Below, one piece after another: positions 50,416 to 59,468 of a stretch of DNA of 64,000 nucleotides. The position numbers and the translations under genes were made by a program. Source of the stretch: Symmachiella dynata (lineage in GTDB: Bacteria > Planctomycetota > Planctomycetia > Planctomycetales > Planctomycetaceae); contig NZ_CP036276.1 of NCBI RefSeq assembly GCF_007747995.1, positions 1 through 64,000 on the forward strand, given 5' to 3'. The notes beneath the pieces were generated by a model. It was not told where the DNA came from. It ran no database searches and saw nothing but the letters and a program-made list of their open reading frames with translations. Positions within the stretch are counted from its first letter, which is position 1. Each line of letters starts with the position of its first letter.

Positions 50416-50844
50416 ATGCTTTGGACTGAACCAATAAAATCGACTCTAGGAGGGTTTTCCGCAAACTGCCTGGAGCGCGTGGTGTTCGCCACATACAAAT
50501 CATACATGCCTGACTCCAGGTCGATGTGTAATGACTTCGATTTGCAAGTAATCTATATAGGTGCGCCGGATAAATTCTATATTGTCAGGATGTACATCAC
50601 GCGCGCCAGCAATATAGAGATAGCAATGCTAAGTTATGGGGCTTTATACTTCGACGACCTGTTTATTGACGATGTGTCGGGTAGGCAGATGGAGGGAGTT
50701 AAGTATCACTTTGCAGATGAGGGGGGCAATTTCTCGTTCTACTGCAATGAGGTTGAGGTGAAGTCAATCCATGAATATGAAAATGATTCATTAGGGCGGC
50801 AACTCTGGCCGCCTGACGCATCGGCCGGTGGACGTCCCACGTGA
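50416..50844 (+). CDS. Hypothetical protein whose C-terminus is supplied by a repeat element
   Basis: No family recognised. From ATG 50416 there are 142 residues, soluble, mixed alpha/beta (for example FDLQVIYIGAPDKFYIVRMY). The last 15 or so residues (LWPPDASAGGRPT) and the stop codon lie inside repeat copy B, so the original 3' end was probably replaced when the element inserted. The 120 bases 50521-50640 hold 49 G or C (41%), against 78 of 120 (65%) at 49321-49440, so the gene differs in composition. Small size and company suggest an accessory gene; an immunity-type role is speculation. Confidence 0.55.
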   Translation: MLWTEPIKSTLGGFSANCLERVVFATYKSYMPDSRSMCNDFDLQVIYIGAPDKFYIVRMYITRASNIEIAMLSYGALYFDDLFIDDVSGRQMEGVKYHFADEGGNFSFYCNEVEVKSIHEYENDSLGRQLWPPDASAGGRPT

Positions 50845-50870
50845 ATTCGTCAGGCGGGAGCCTGACCTAC
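50795..50870. repeat. CCTGACGC / TCAGGCGGGAGCCTGA palindromic element, copy B
   Basis: Right end TCAGGCGGGAGCCTGACC and TAC complete; left end diverged (GGGCGGCAACTCTGGCCG). Shares CCTGACGCA, GTCCCACGTGAA and TTCGTCAGGC with copies A and C. It overlaps the 3' end of the gene at 50416. Confidence 0.75.
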
Positions 50871-50891
50871 GGGTTAAGGGAGAATCACGCG

Positions 50892-51149
50892 TTGAAATTT
50901 TGGAACGTTCTAGTGTTCATCGTGGCTATGATTGTCGCGATTGGTGTCGGGCTGATGTTGTATGTTTCTGGATTTGCCGGAGTTGGATTTTCCGGCGGGA
51001 TTCTTCATTTCGATTTTCACGGAGGCAATACGTCGGGGTCAACCATACTGTACATTGAGCTGCCAGGTTTCGTGTTGTGGGGTGCTTTGGCGATTGTCTG
51101 CTTTGGGGTCTGGTGGATAGCGCTCCGATTGTGGAAAAGGTCGCATTAA
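50892..51149 (+). CDS. Small hypothetical membrane protein
   Basis: No family recognised. From TTG 50892 the 85-residue product has two membrane segments: FWNVLVFIVAMIVAIGVGLM near the N-terminus and LPGFVLWGALAIVCFGVWWI near the C-terminus. AGGGAGAA upstream of the TTG supports this start; the frame from 50841 begins inside repeat copy B. Located in the orphan-gene run. Confidence 0.6.
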   Translation: MKFWNVLVFIVAMIVAIGVGLMLYVSGFAGVGFSGGILHFDFHGGNTSGSTILYIELPGFVLWGALAIVCFGVWWIALRLWKRSH

Positions 51150-51221
51150 CGCGCCGGCGACTTACGAAACCGTGTTGAACGGCGTCTCACTTACTGTGGA
51201 GTAACTAGGAAAGGGTGTCAC

Positions 51222-51731
51222 ATGCTGTTTCGAATTCAAGTCGTTGCATGCTGCCTGATGATGACTGCGGGGTGTGGAGCGCAGTCACCCGAAGCCAAGG
51301 CGTTGCCGTCGGCGAAACGTGAAGTGAGTACTACTCGTGAAAAAAACGATCAACCCAAAAACGGGGAAGATGGTAAGCCACATGCTGCGGAGGAGGCGGC
51401 GGTTTTAAAAAACGGCATGTTATTGGAAGAGGCTTTGGATTTGCTCAATTCTGTAGGAGTAGATCCCACATTGTACGAACCCGCGATCGATGTGAAAGGA
51501 GCTGTGGAGTGGAAAATGTTTCTGTTGGGTGTGCGAGGAAATGACGAGTTTTTTCTTTTGGCGACCCGAACCGCTGGAGAAGAAGACTTGCGCATTCACG
51601 ACATGTATTGGTATATCAACGGAGTTAACGATAGGAGATTAGCTAAGGGAGCCAGAAAACATGTTCATCAGAAGGTCAGTGAAATCTCCCTGAGCGAATT
51701 GGTAGACGAGCTATCCATCCAAGTTCCGTAG
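51222..51731 (+). CDS. Hypothetical predicted lipoprotein
   Basis: No family recognised. The 169-residue product has a signal peptide with the lipobox TAGC and acylated Cys18, a charged linker (REKNDQPKNGEDGKPHAAEE), then a domain with strands such as VEWKMFLLGVRGNDEFFLL. AAAGGGTGTCAC lies upstream of the ATG. It ends the low-GC orphan-gene run. Confidence 0.7.
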   Translation: MLFRIQVVACCLMMTAGCGAQSPEAKALPSAKREVSTTREKNDQPKNGEDGKPHAAEEAAVLKNGMLLEEALDLLNSVGVDPTLYEPAIDVKGAVEWKMFLLGVRGNDEFFLLATRTAGEEDLRIHDMYWYINGVNDRRLAKGARKHVHQKVSEISLSELVDELSIQVP

Positions 51732-51788
51732 ATCTCCCAGCTGTCCGGCCTACTATCACCGCTCCTTCAAAAAAACGAGACGAGAGAA

Positions 51789-52226
51789 ATGATCCAAGAC
51801 GTTTTTCCGTATCTCCGCATGCGAAACGCCGGGGCTGCGATCGAGTTTTATACGACGGCCTTTGGTGCGGTCGAGGAATTTCGTCTCATGGATCCGGGCG
51901 GACGTATCGGGCATGCGGAGTTGAAGTTTGGGACCTTCACTGTGATGTTGTCCGACGAGTATCCGGAATATGGTATTCAAGGCCCCGAGGCGTTCGGCGG
52001 CTGTGGGACCTCGATCCATCTGCATGTGGACGATGTCGATTCCATGACGCAGCGCGCGGTATCCGCCGGCGCTAAGATCGTGATGGAACCGAAGGATCAG
52101 TTTTATGGTGAGCGGACATCCAAGATACTCGATCCGTTCGGACACGAATGGCTGCTGGGCTCGCACATAGAGGATGTGTCGCGGGAAGAAATGCAGCGAC
52201 GCTTTGATGAGTTGATGGCCGAATAA
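51789..52226 (+). CDS. VOC-superfamily protein, PhnB-like
   Basis: VOC module of 145 residues of the PhnB (3-demethylubiquinone-methyltransferase-like) group. Seen: VFPYLRMRNAGAAIEFYTTAFGAVEE, HAELKFGTFTVMLSDE, SIHLHVDDVDSMTQRAVSAGA, and the end FYGERTSKILDPFGHEWLLG, matching the PhnB signature D-P-F-G-H-x-W. The C-terminal helix VSREEMQRRFDEL is also typical. Substrate unknown. AACGAGACGAGAGAAATG gives a ribosome binding site. Confidence 0.88.
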   Translation: MIQDVFPYLRMRNAGAAIEFYTTAFGAVEEFRLMDPGGRIGHAELKFGTFTVMLSDEYPEYGIQGPEAFGGCGTSIHLHVDDVDSMTQRAVSAGAKIVMEPKDQFYGERTSKILDPFGHEWLLGSHIEDVSREEMQRRFDELMAE

Positions 52227-52568
52227 CGGCCCGTGTCCCGCGGCCACTAGCTGCTGCGGTTGATCGGCGTGTTGGCCGTCACCCCCTCAGGTGTGAAATC
52301 TGACCGACGAGGCTTTCGTCGGACGCGTGGGGTGTGAGACGTTCCCAATGCTTTCCTTAGGCGAGTTTGGCTGGCGCCACCATTCGCCGTGTTTGCTGAA
52401 ATCTCTCAACCAAATTGCGCGCGTTGAGATTGTGCGTTTCTACGTTCGCAACGAATTCATAGGGAACTCTTCATGGTTGCATCAATTCTTCATCTGGCTT
52501 GGATAGGTTGCCCCTGAAAGATGATGGAATGGTGGTTCACGACGTGAATAGTGCGCAGTGAGGGACTT
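52227..52568. other. Gene-free stretch with one hairpin
   Basis: No gene. A hairpin CCGACGA/TCGTCGG lies at 52304-52322, without a T-run. The promoter of the following lipoprotein gene should be near the 3' end. Confidence 0.45.
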
Positions 52569-53018
52569 ATGAAAAGACATGTGATGGTTGGTCTTGCGCT
52601 GGTGGTGTTGGGAGCGATTTCCGGCTGTGGAGAGAGTGGGCCGGATTTATCATCGGTGACCGGAAGCGTGCTCTATCAAGGCAATCCGGCTGCCGGAGCA
52701 CTGGTGATTTTTAATCCGGTCAGTGGTGAAAAGGGATCTCTCAAACGTCCGAGCGCGCAGGTGGCGGACGACGGCAGCTTCCAATTGTCGACGCTAGGTG
52801 CTGCCGATGGTGCGGCGCCTGGGGATTACCTGGTGACCGTGCTCTGGCTGGAAGGAGGCGGGGGTTCAGAAGGTGAACAAGGGTTGGGTGCGTCGCAAAG
52901 ATCGAAAGCGGGCGGGCCGGATCGACTGGGGGGCCGCTATTCGCGTCCGGAAAGTTCAGGTCTGAAAGCCACGATCGTCGCAGGCGAAAACGTGCTTCCG
53001 CCATTTGAATTGAAGTGA
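52569..53018 (+). CDS. Planctomycete lipoprotein with carboxypeptidase-regulatory-like domain
   Basis: Predicted lipoprotein of 149 residues. Seen: a signal with the lipobox ISGC, then SSVTGSVLYQGNPAAGALVIFNPVSG, a beta-sandwich like the transthyretin/carboxypeptidase-regulatory fold, with DGSFQLSTL and PGDYLVTVLWLEG. The mature protein ends GENVLPPFELK. Proteins of this type are abundant in planctomycetes and often lie next to DUF1559 pseudopilins, as here. ATG 52569 (MKRHVM) has GAGGGA just upstream. Confidence 0.83.
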   Translation: MKRHVMVGLALVVLGAISGCGESGPDLSSVTGSVLYQGNPAAGALVIFNPVSGEKGSLKRPSAQVADDGSFQLSTLGAADGAAPGDYLVTVLWLEGGGGSEGEQGLGASQRSKAGGPDRLGGRYSRPESSGLKATIVAGENVLPPFELK

Positions 53019-53289
53019 CGGTGGATTGAAGTGACCGTGGTTCGAGCCACTTATTCCGTTCGCGGGCCGAAGAGATGCCAGTGCGAGAGAGTCGTGGTCG
53101 CGTCGCTCTGCTTGCAATTTTCGATTTCGAGCACTGTCTCCGTGCACCGTAGCTGTGCACCGTACAAGAGGTTTGAAAAAACCCACAGTCGCATTCCGCT
53201 GATTTAGATCAACAAGTCTGCCCAACAAGCATATCTGGGTTTTGATATCGGTATTAATAACATTCTTTAACTTTGAGGAGGAATTTCGT

Positions 53290-54234
53290 ATGAGAACGCA
53301 GCTCGAACGATCCCGCTCGCGGGGTTTCACCTTGATCGAACTGTTGGTGGTGATTGCGATCATTGCGATTTTGATCGCCTTGCTCCTGCCAGCTGTTCAA
53401 CAAGCCCGCGAAGCAGCCCGCCGCACGCAATGTAAAAACAATCTCAAACAGCTCGCGCTGGCAGCACACAACTACTACGACTCGCACAGTTGCTTTCCGC
53501 CTGCCGGCATCCACACGGTCGACATCGACCCCACGTTGGCGTGGCACTCTTTTCATACGTACATCCTGCCGTATATCGAGCAAGGGAATTTGTACGAAAC
53601 CATCGCGATCGACCAGACGATTTATGCCAATTTGCCCGCTCCGGTTTCACCCCTGGATATCCGTGCCGGTGAGCAGCAGATCAGCACCTTTCGGTGTCCC
53701 TCGGAGCCGGGCACTGGCATGGGTGATTATGAAGGACAGATTCCTGGAATTCCCGAAGGAGTCGTTGTCCTGGCTACAACCGACTATGCAGTTCTTGACG
53801 GACTGGGGACCGCGTTCGCCGCACTCATTAGCCCGGATACTCCGAGTGGTGAAACCGGGCTGATTCGATTCAACCGTGCGATGCGATTTCGCGATGCGAC
53901 CGATGGAACAAGCAACACAGCGTTGCTCTGGGAAGATGCCGGACGTATGGATGTGTGGGAGTTGGGCAAGAAGGTGGCGGGAGAGAATTCCAGCGGAGCA
54001 TGGATGGATATGCAGACAGAATTTTACATCCACGGTTCAAATCTCGATGGTAGCGGTGGTCGCTGCGCCATCAATTGCACCAATGAAGATGAGATCTATT
54101 CGTTTCACACGGGGGGAGCTCAGGTTGCCATTGCTGACGGCTCGGTGCATTTCATTTCGTCGAGCGTGGACTTTGGTGTGATCGCGGCTTACGTGAGTGC
54201 CGCAGGTGGCGAGATTCCAGGCGCCGCCTTTTAA
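53290..54234 (+). CDS. DUF1559 type II pseudopilin-like protein
   Basis: Pilin-like protein of 314 residues. Seen: a prepilin signal with the cleavage site RGFTLIELLVVIAIIAILIALL, in which Gly-Phe marks the peptidase site and Glu at +5 is present, then QQAREAARRTQCKNNLKQL and the H-X9-DG motif, HTGGAQVAIADG, typical of the planctomycete DUF1559 family. GAGGAGG 8 bases before ATG 53290 is a strong ribosome binding site; the frame begins earlier but without a signal. Known members form a large family of G/H-rich pseudopilins with unclear role. Confidence 0.93.
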   Translation: MRTQLERSRSRGFTLIELLVVIAIIAILIALLLPAVQQAREAARRTQCKNNLKQLALAAHNYYDSHSCFPPAGIHTVDIDPTLAWHSFHTYILPYIEQGNLYETIAIDQTIYANLPAPVSPLDIRAGEQQISTFRCPSEPGTGMGDYEGQIPGIPEGVVVLATTDYAVLDGLGTAFAALISPDTPSGETGLIRFNRAMRFRDATDGTSNTALLWEDAGRMDVWELGKKVAGENSSGAWMDMQTEFYIHGSNLDGSGGRCAINCTNEDEIYSFHTGGAQVAIADGSVHFISSSVDFGVIAAYVSAAGGEIPGAAF

Positions 54235-54331
54235 ACGGCACGCGGGCAAGTCCGGTGTTGAGGCCGGACTCGGATCGGCTCCCATCCCAGTGGTTGTACT
54301 GCGGATGGGAATCGCGGTCGCAGAACAGGCT

Positions 54332-54766
54332 TTATTCGATGTTGCCGTCCTTGCTCTGGACAATCGGCAGCAATCGTGAATCCTGCAGGGCCGCTGTTCG
54401 ATGGCCTAGGCCTGCCAAGTATTCGGGATTCGAGGCGAACGCCATGAAATCGGCCAGCGATCGTTGCTTGACCAGCATGACCAAATCCCATTGTTCATGA
54501 TCGGGGCCAATGAAAAATGGCCCGCCGGTTCCCATGAACATCAATTCGCCGCCACTGCTTTTCAAAAATGGTTGTGCATGGTCGATGTACTTTTGAAAAG
54601 CTGCTTTTCCGGAGATGGCGGCCTCTGGGGCGATCTCCGGATGGGCTGCATAATCCGCGATGTCTTTGAAGCGGAGAAGATTGAGCATCACGACTTCACC
54701 GGTCAGACCGCGAGAAAACAGCTGGGCACCGGCTTGTTGTGTTGGTTCTAAAAAGTATTCGTCCAT
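54332..54766 (-). CDS. DUF1330-family protein
   Basis: Small protein of 144 residues with a ferredoxin-like alpha/beta fold of the dimeric alpha-beta barrel group (DUF1330). Seen: EVVMLNLLRFKDIADY, YIDHAQPFLKSSGGELMFMG, and DLVMLVKQRSLADFMAFASNPEYLAGLGHR. AGGAG 6 bases before ATG 54766 supports the start. Function of the family is not established. Transcribed toward the pseudopilin gene. Confidence 0.85.
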   Translation of the reverse strand: MDEYFLEPTQQAGAQLFSRGLTGEVVMLNLLRFKDIADYAAHPEIAPEAAISGKAAFQKYIDHAQPFLKSSGGELMFMGTGGPFFIGPDHEQWDLVMLVKQRSLADFMAFASNPEYLAGLGHRTAALQDSRLLPIVQSKDGNIE

Positions 54767-54847
54767 GCCTGCTCCTGGTGATTTTCAAAAGTACGCCGCT
54801 TGTGGGACAACGGCATCGATATCAGGTTCGCTATGAGGGGCATGTTG

Positions 54848-54924
54848 GATAGATCAAGCAGTCACCTGACGCAATACACCGCTGGATGTCCCACTTTGTT
54901 TCGTCAGGCGGGAGCCTGATCTAC
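54848..54924. repeat. CCTGACGC / TCAGGCGGGAGCCTGA palindromic element, copy C
   Basis: Left end near TAGATCAAGC and right end GCCTGATCTAC are inverted and match copies A and B, with CCTGACGCA, GTCCCAC and TTCGTCAGGC in the same order. The stop codon of the SGNH gene (54923-54921) lies in its right end. Confidence 0.75.
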
Positions 54925-56114
54925 GGGGTTTTTGGTTTTTGTTTGCTATCCGGTTCAAGCAGGGTGGCGATTGTTTGGGTGTAGATGCGGTGGCCGAAGT
55001 CGTTGGGGTGGTTGACGCCGTTGCCGGTTTGGTCCCAGTCTTGTTTACGGTTTAAAATCTCGGTCCAGATCGATGTGACATCGGCCAGGGCGATGCCCGG
55101 TTTGCAGAGTTGGGCCAGGGCGTCGCGGTAAGCGGGGAATAGTTCTTGCTTCAGAGCGGTCCAATCGCGATTGCCCAGCATCGAGGCGACCAGGATGAAT
55201 TCGGTTTCGGGGAGTTGTTCACGAATCAGGTCGATCATTTTTTGCGTGTTGGCTTGATACTCCTGAGCGGACCGACCGGAGGAGTCGTTCATGCCGAATG
55301 CTAGAATCACCAGGTCCGGTTTGGATTCGATGACCTTGTCGATTTGCGTTAGCCCCCAAGTCGTGGTCGTGCCGCCTACAGCTAGGTTGGTGAGTTCGAC
55401 GGGTGCACCGAAACGCGATTCTAAGTGGATCTGCAAAAGTTCGGGATAGGCGGGTTGAAAGGGAGGAGCCTTGCCCAGTGCTGAGGAATTCGCCCCGGCG
55501 GAGATGCTGTCGCCGATGAGCACGATGGAGAGGGGTTGTTTGTTGGTCAATTTGCCGACAGTTCGCGGCAGCGCCTGCGCGTCGAATTTGGGGAGGGGGG
55601 ACTTCCATTGATCCGCTGCGTGTTCGTAGGTGATGCAGGTTTGCATGTCGGCATATTCCAGCACGGCGCCGAAAAAGATCTCGCCGTTACCGTCGCGATG
55701 CGTTAAGCGAAATCGTTGCGAGCCGGTCGGGCGGCGCAGGTCTTGGGGAGTTCGCGAGGCGATTCTTGAACCGGCCGGTAAAACGATCTCGCGCGAACCA
55801 GGTTTCCAGGTGTAGTCCCGTCCTTCTTCATAGGTCATGTCGCCGGCGGAGTTCTGGACGGAGACGACTTTGGTTACGGGGAACAGCAGACTGGCTTTGG
55901 CGCCGCCGGTCTGCGGATCTTTGATGAATAAGACCGATTCCCCTTCGACGCGGTCTCCCTGCCAGAAGGGCCGCAGGAGTTCGGGGGCGTATGTCCAGGA
56001 ACCCGGTTTCGGCTCCTCGGCATAGACGACGGCTTGCATGGCCAGTAGCAGCATGATGACTGGGCGAATACGGCGCAGGTCTGTCGACGTGGGGAGAAAG
56101 CGTTGGGGAAGCAT
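54921..56114 (-). CDS. SGNH/GDSL hydrolase, exported
   Basis: Predicted exported esterase or acylhydrolase of 397 residues. Seen: a signal peptide (IRPVIMLLLAMQAVVYAEE), an N-terminal beta domain of about 150 residues, then the SGNH core with block I VLIGDSISAGA (catalytic Ser), a Gly in NLAVGGTTTTW, block III GMND (Asn), and block V HPNDFGH (catalytic Asp and His). The whole triad is therefore present. The C-terminus is short after block V, and the stop codon comes from a repeat element, so the native 3' end may be lost by a few residues. Probable substrate is a polysaccharide ester or similar. Confidence 0.87.
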   Translation of the reverse strand: MLPQRFLPTSTDLRRIRPVIMLLLAMQAVVYAEEPKPGSWTYAPELLRPFWQGDRVEGESVLFIKDPQTGGAKASLLFPVTKVVSVQNSAGDMTYEEGRDYTWKPGSREIVLPAGSRIASRTPQDLRRPTGSQRFRLTHRDGNGEIFFGAVLEYADMQTCITYEHAADQWKSPLPKFDAQALPRTVGKLTNKQPLSIVLIGDSISAGANSSALGKAPPFQPAYPELLQIHLESRFGAPVELTNLAVGGTTTTWGLTQIDKVIESKPDLVILAFGMNDSSGRSAQEYQANTQKMIDLIREQLPETEFILVASMLGNRDWTALKQELFPAYRDALAQLCKPGIALADVTSIWTEILNRKQDWDQTGNGVNHPNDFGHRIYTQTIATLLEPDSKQKPKTP

Positions 56115-56319
56115 GATGTGCGTCTTCTAGGAGCGGAATTCGAAAGGGTTTTCGGTACGTTCGTCAATGTACGCGACGGTTCAGCGGATGACAACGCCTT
56201 TGGCCCTGCGGACCAGAGTGCTTGACTTGCTGTGAAACGGACGATCAATGGCTTACACTTTTTTAAGCAACCTTTGACGATTCCCCGAACTGAATTCACT
56301 GAGGTAAATCAGCGACATC

Positions 56320-59300
56320 ATGCCGTTTTGGAAATATCAATCGCGGGCCATTCTGGCCGCGCTCGTGGCGACCGTTTTTAGTGGCACTTTGTTTGCAGCA
56401 GAAGAAGCACCGCTGTTGCGGAATACCGAAGCGGGTTCGCCGCCGTCGGCCGAAGAGACGGTGGAGCGGATTCAGGTTCCGGACGGGTTTCAGGTCACGC
56501 TGTTTGCGAGTGAACCGGACGTCCAACAGCCGATCGGCATGACGACCGATGAACGGGGCCGATTGTGGGTTGCCGAAAACTATACCTATGCGGAGCACCC
56601 GCTGGGATTCGACAAGACGCAGCATGATCGCATTGTGATTCTGGAAGATACTAATGACGACGGTCAATTTGATGTTCGCAAGGTCTTTATCGATGACCTT
56701 CAAAAACTGACTAGTGTGGAAGTCGGCATGGGGGGCGTCTGGGTGTTGTGCGCGCCGCAATTGCTGTTTATTCCCGACCGAAATCACGACGACGTTCCCG
56801 ACGGACCACCGGAAGTTGTGCTGGATGGGTGGGATGAAGGTTCGGTCCGGCACAATATTGTCAACGGATTGCGCTGGGGGCCGGATGGTTGGTTGTATGG
56901 GCGACATGGGATTCTGGCGACGTCGTTTGTCGGTCCACCCGGTGCTTCGGCGTCTCAACGCCGCAAATTGAATTGCTGCATCTGGCGGTATCATCCTACG
57001 CGCAAGGTGTTTGAGGTGGTTGCTGACGGCACGACGAATTCCTGGGGATTCGATTTCGACGAACATGGCGAGATGTTTTTCATCAATACGGTGATCGGCC
57101 ATCTGTGGCATCTTGTGCCCGGCGCGCATTACCGCCGCATGTATGGAGCCGATTTCAATCCGTACGTTTACGAACTCATCGAGCAATGCGCGGATCATTT
57201 CCATTGGGACACGGGGGAAGTGTGGCATCAGATCCGCAAAGGGGTCAGCGATACCACGTTGGCCGCCGGCGGAGGACATGCGCATAGCGGGCTGATGATC
57301 TATCAGGGGGACAATTGGCCCGAGCGTTATCGCGGGACGATGTTGACGCTCAACTTTCACGGTCGGCGGATGAACAACGATCGTTTAGAGCGTGACCAAG
57401 CCGGCTATGTGGGAAAACATGCGGAGGATTTGTTCATTGTCGACAACCCTTGGTTTCGGGGACTCGATTTGATCACGGGGCCGGATGGGGGTGTCTTTAT
57501 CGCCGACTGGTCCGATAGCGGCGAATGCCACGACAACGATGGAATTCACCGCACATCAGGTCGGATCTACAAGATGACCTATGGGCAGCCGCGGTCGCTT
57601 GTTGGATTGGATCTGGCCAAACTGAGCGACTTAGAACTTGTCGCACTGCAGTCTCACGAGAATGCATGGTATGCCCGCCAATCGCGACGGCTGTTGCAGG
57701 AGCGTGCTGCTTTGGGACAGGAGATGCCGCAGGTACGTAAGGCGTTGTTGAAAATGTTCGCTGACGATACCGACGTAACACACCAACTGCGAGCGATGTG
57801 GTGCCTGTATGCGGTCGGCGCGACCAATGAGGAGTGGCTCCGCTCACAACTCGATGATGACAACGAGCATGTCCGCGTGTGGGCCTTACGTTTGTTGGCG
57901 GATGAGGGCATGTTTAGCGCACCGACGATTGTGAAAATGCGCGAACTGGCTCAAGCCGATCCGTCGGGCTTGGTGCGGTTGTATTTGGCCTCTACGTTAC
58001 AGCGGCTGCCGTTGGAAAGTCGTTGGGACATCGCGGACGCATTGGCGCAACATGCGGCGGATGCCCAAGACCGGGCCTTGCCGTTGATGATTTGGTATGG
58101 AATCGAACCGGCGATTCCCACCGATCCGGGTCGATCAATCGCCTTGGCGGAACGGAGTAAGATTGGGTTGTTGCGACGGTTGATTGCTCGTCGACTGACC
58201 AGCGATTTGGAATCGCAGCCCGTAGCGGTCGACCAATTGCTGCAGCTCATTGGGGCAGGGAACGATGCCGAGTTTCAATTGGATATTTTACAGGGCATGA
58301 ATGGCGCCTTGCGCGGTTGGCGAAAAGCACCGCAGCCGAAGACCTGGCCCCGTGCGGCGGAGATTGTGTTTTCGTCCGCTCCGGAGAAGGTGCAAGAACA
58401 AGCCCGGCAATTGGGGGTGGTGTTTGGGGATGGCCAAGCGATTTCGGAGTTGCGCGACATTGTGACGGATACCGATGCCGATGCGGAGACGCGGCGGAAC
58501 GCCTTGCGGTTTTTGGTCGATGACCGTTCCCCCGAGGCGTTGGCGTTGCTGAAACATGTGTTGGGCGATTTGGTGTTGATGAATGAAGTCCTCCGCGGCT
58601 TTGCGGCGTTCGATGATCCTCAAATCCCGCAACTGATTTTACAGCGGTATGCCCGACTCGAACCCAGTGCGCGGGAAGTGGCCATCGCGACACTTGCTTC
58701 GCGTCCTGCTTCCGCAAGTGCGTTACTGAAAGCAATTGCGGATGGAAAGATTGAAGCCTCGGCAATTTCCGCATTTCATGCACGGCAGATTCGCAGCTTT
58801 AAAGATCCGGCGCTGAATGAAGAGCTCACCAAACAGTGGGGCGCTTTGCGTGATACCTCCGAAGAGAAGGTGAAACGCATTGCGGAATTGAATGCGGCGC
58901 TCGCTCCTGAAAAGCTACAAGCCGGCCATGCGGGTAAGGGGCGCGTGCTGTTTGAGAAAACGTGCAGCAACTGTCACGTGCTCTATGGTGCGGGAGGACG
59001 CGTCGGTCCGGACCTGACCGGTTCCAACCGGCAGAATTTGAATTACCTGTTGGAAAACATTGTCGATCCCAGTGCTTCGGTAGGGCAGGAATTTCAAGCG
59101 TCGGCGATTGTGCTGAATGACGGCCGCGTCGTGACCGGTGTTGTCATGGCGCAATCGGACCGCACTTTAGAGGTGCAAACGGAAAAGGAACGCTTAGTGA
59201 TCGATCGATCGGATGTGGAAGAGGTTGTGAATCAAAAGATGTCTCTCATGCCGGATGGTTTGCTGAAGCAACTCAAAGCCGAAGAGATCCGCGATTTATT

Positions 59301-59349
59301 CGCTTACCTCACCAGTCGATCTCAGGTCCCGCTGCCGTCGAAACCGTGA
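56320..59349 (+). CDS. PVC-type membrane-bound dehydrogenase with HEAT repeats and heme-binding C-terminus
   Basis: Large exported protein of 1009 residues. Seen: a signal peptide (RAILAALVATVFSGTLFA), an N-terminal six-bladed propeller-like domain as in soluble glucose/sorbosone dehydrogenase homologues (GFQVTLFASEPDVQQPIGM, RGRLWVAENY, GPDGWLYG, GPDGGVFIADW), a HEAT-repeat middle part (from about 430 to 860), and a C-terminal cytochrome motif CSNCH at about 882-886 with a downstream Met. This layout is the planctomycete/verrucomicrobial TIGR02604-TIGR02603 type. It likely passes electrons from sugar oxidation in the periplasm; the substrate is unknown. An SGNH gene is divergent upstream. 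Confidence 0.9.
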   Translation: MPFWKYQSRAILAALVATVFSGTLFAAEEAPLLRNTEAGSPPSAEETVERIQVPDGFQVTLFASEPDVQQPIGMTTDERGRLWVAENYTYAEHPLGFDKTQHDRIVILEDTNDDGQFDVRKVFIDDLQKLTSVEVGMGGVWVLCAPQLLFIPDRNHDDVPDGPPEVVLDGWDEGSVRHNIVNGLRWGPDGWLYGRHGILATSFVGPPGASASQRRKLNCCIWRYHPTRKVFEVVADGTTNSWGFDFDEHGEMFFINTVIGHLWHLVPGAHYRRMYGADFNPYVYELIEQCADHFHWDTGEVWHQIRKGVSDTTLAAGGGHAHSGLMIYQGDNWPERYRGTMLTLNFHGRRMNNDRLERDQAGYVGKHAEDLFIVDNPWFRGLDLITGPDGGVFIADWSDSGECHDNDGIHRTSGRIYKMTYGQPRSLVGLDLAKLSDLELVALQSHENAWYARQSRRLLQERAALGQEMPQVRKALLKMFADDTDVTHQLRAMWCLYAVGATNEEWLRSQLDDDNEHVRVWALRLLADEGMFSAPTIVKMRELAQADPSGLVRLYLASTLQRLPLESRWDIADALAQHAADAQDRALPLMIWYGIEPAIPTDPGRSIALAERSKIGLLRRLIARRLTSDLESQPVAVDQLLQLIGAGNDAEFQLDILQGMNGALRGWRKAPQPKTWPRAAEIVFSSAPEKVQEQARQLGVVFGDGQAISELRDIVTDTDADAETRRNALRFLVDDRSPEALALLKHVLGDLVLMNEVLRGFAAFDDPQIPQLILQRYARLEPSAREVAIATLASRPASASALLKAIADGKIEASAISAFHARQIRSFKDPALNEELTKQWGALRDTSEEKVKRIAELNAALAPEKLQAGHAGKGRVLFEKTCSNCHVLYGAGGRVGPDLTGSNRQNLNYLLENIVDPSASVGQEFQASAIVLNDGRVVTGVVMAQSDRTLEVQTEKERLVIDRSDVEEVVNQKMSLMPDGLLKQLKAEEIRDLFAYLTSRSQVPLPSKP

Positions 59350-59468
59350 TGGCCTTTGGGCATTGCAGGCGGCCACCACGTTGAATTCGCTGGTCGGTGC
59401 TTCTCCTGTCGGGTAGAATGACAGGAGAGGGCAATGACTTTCATGAACACTCCAAGGTGACTGATTTG

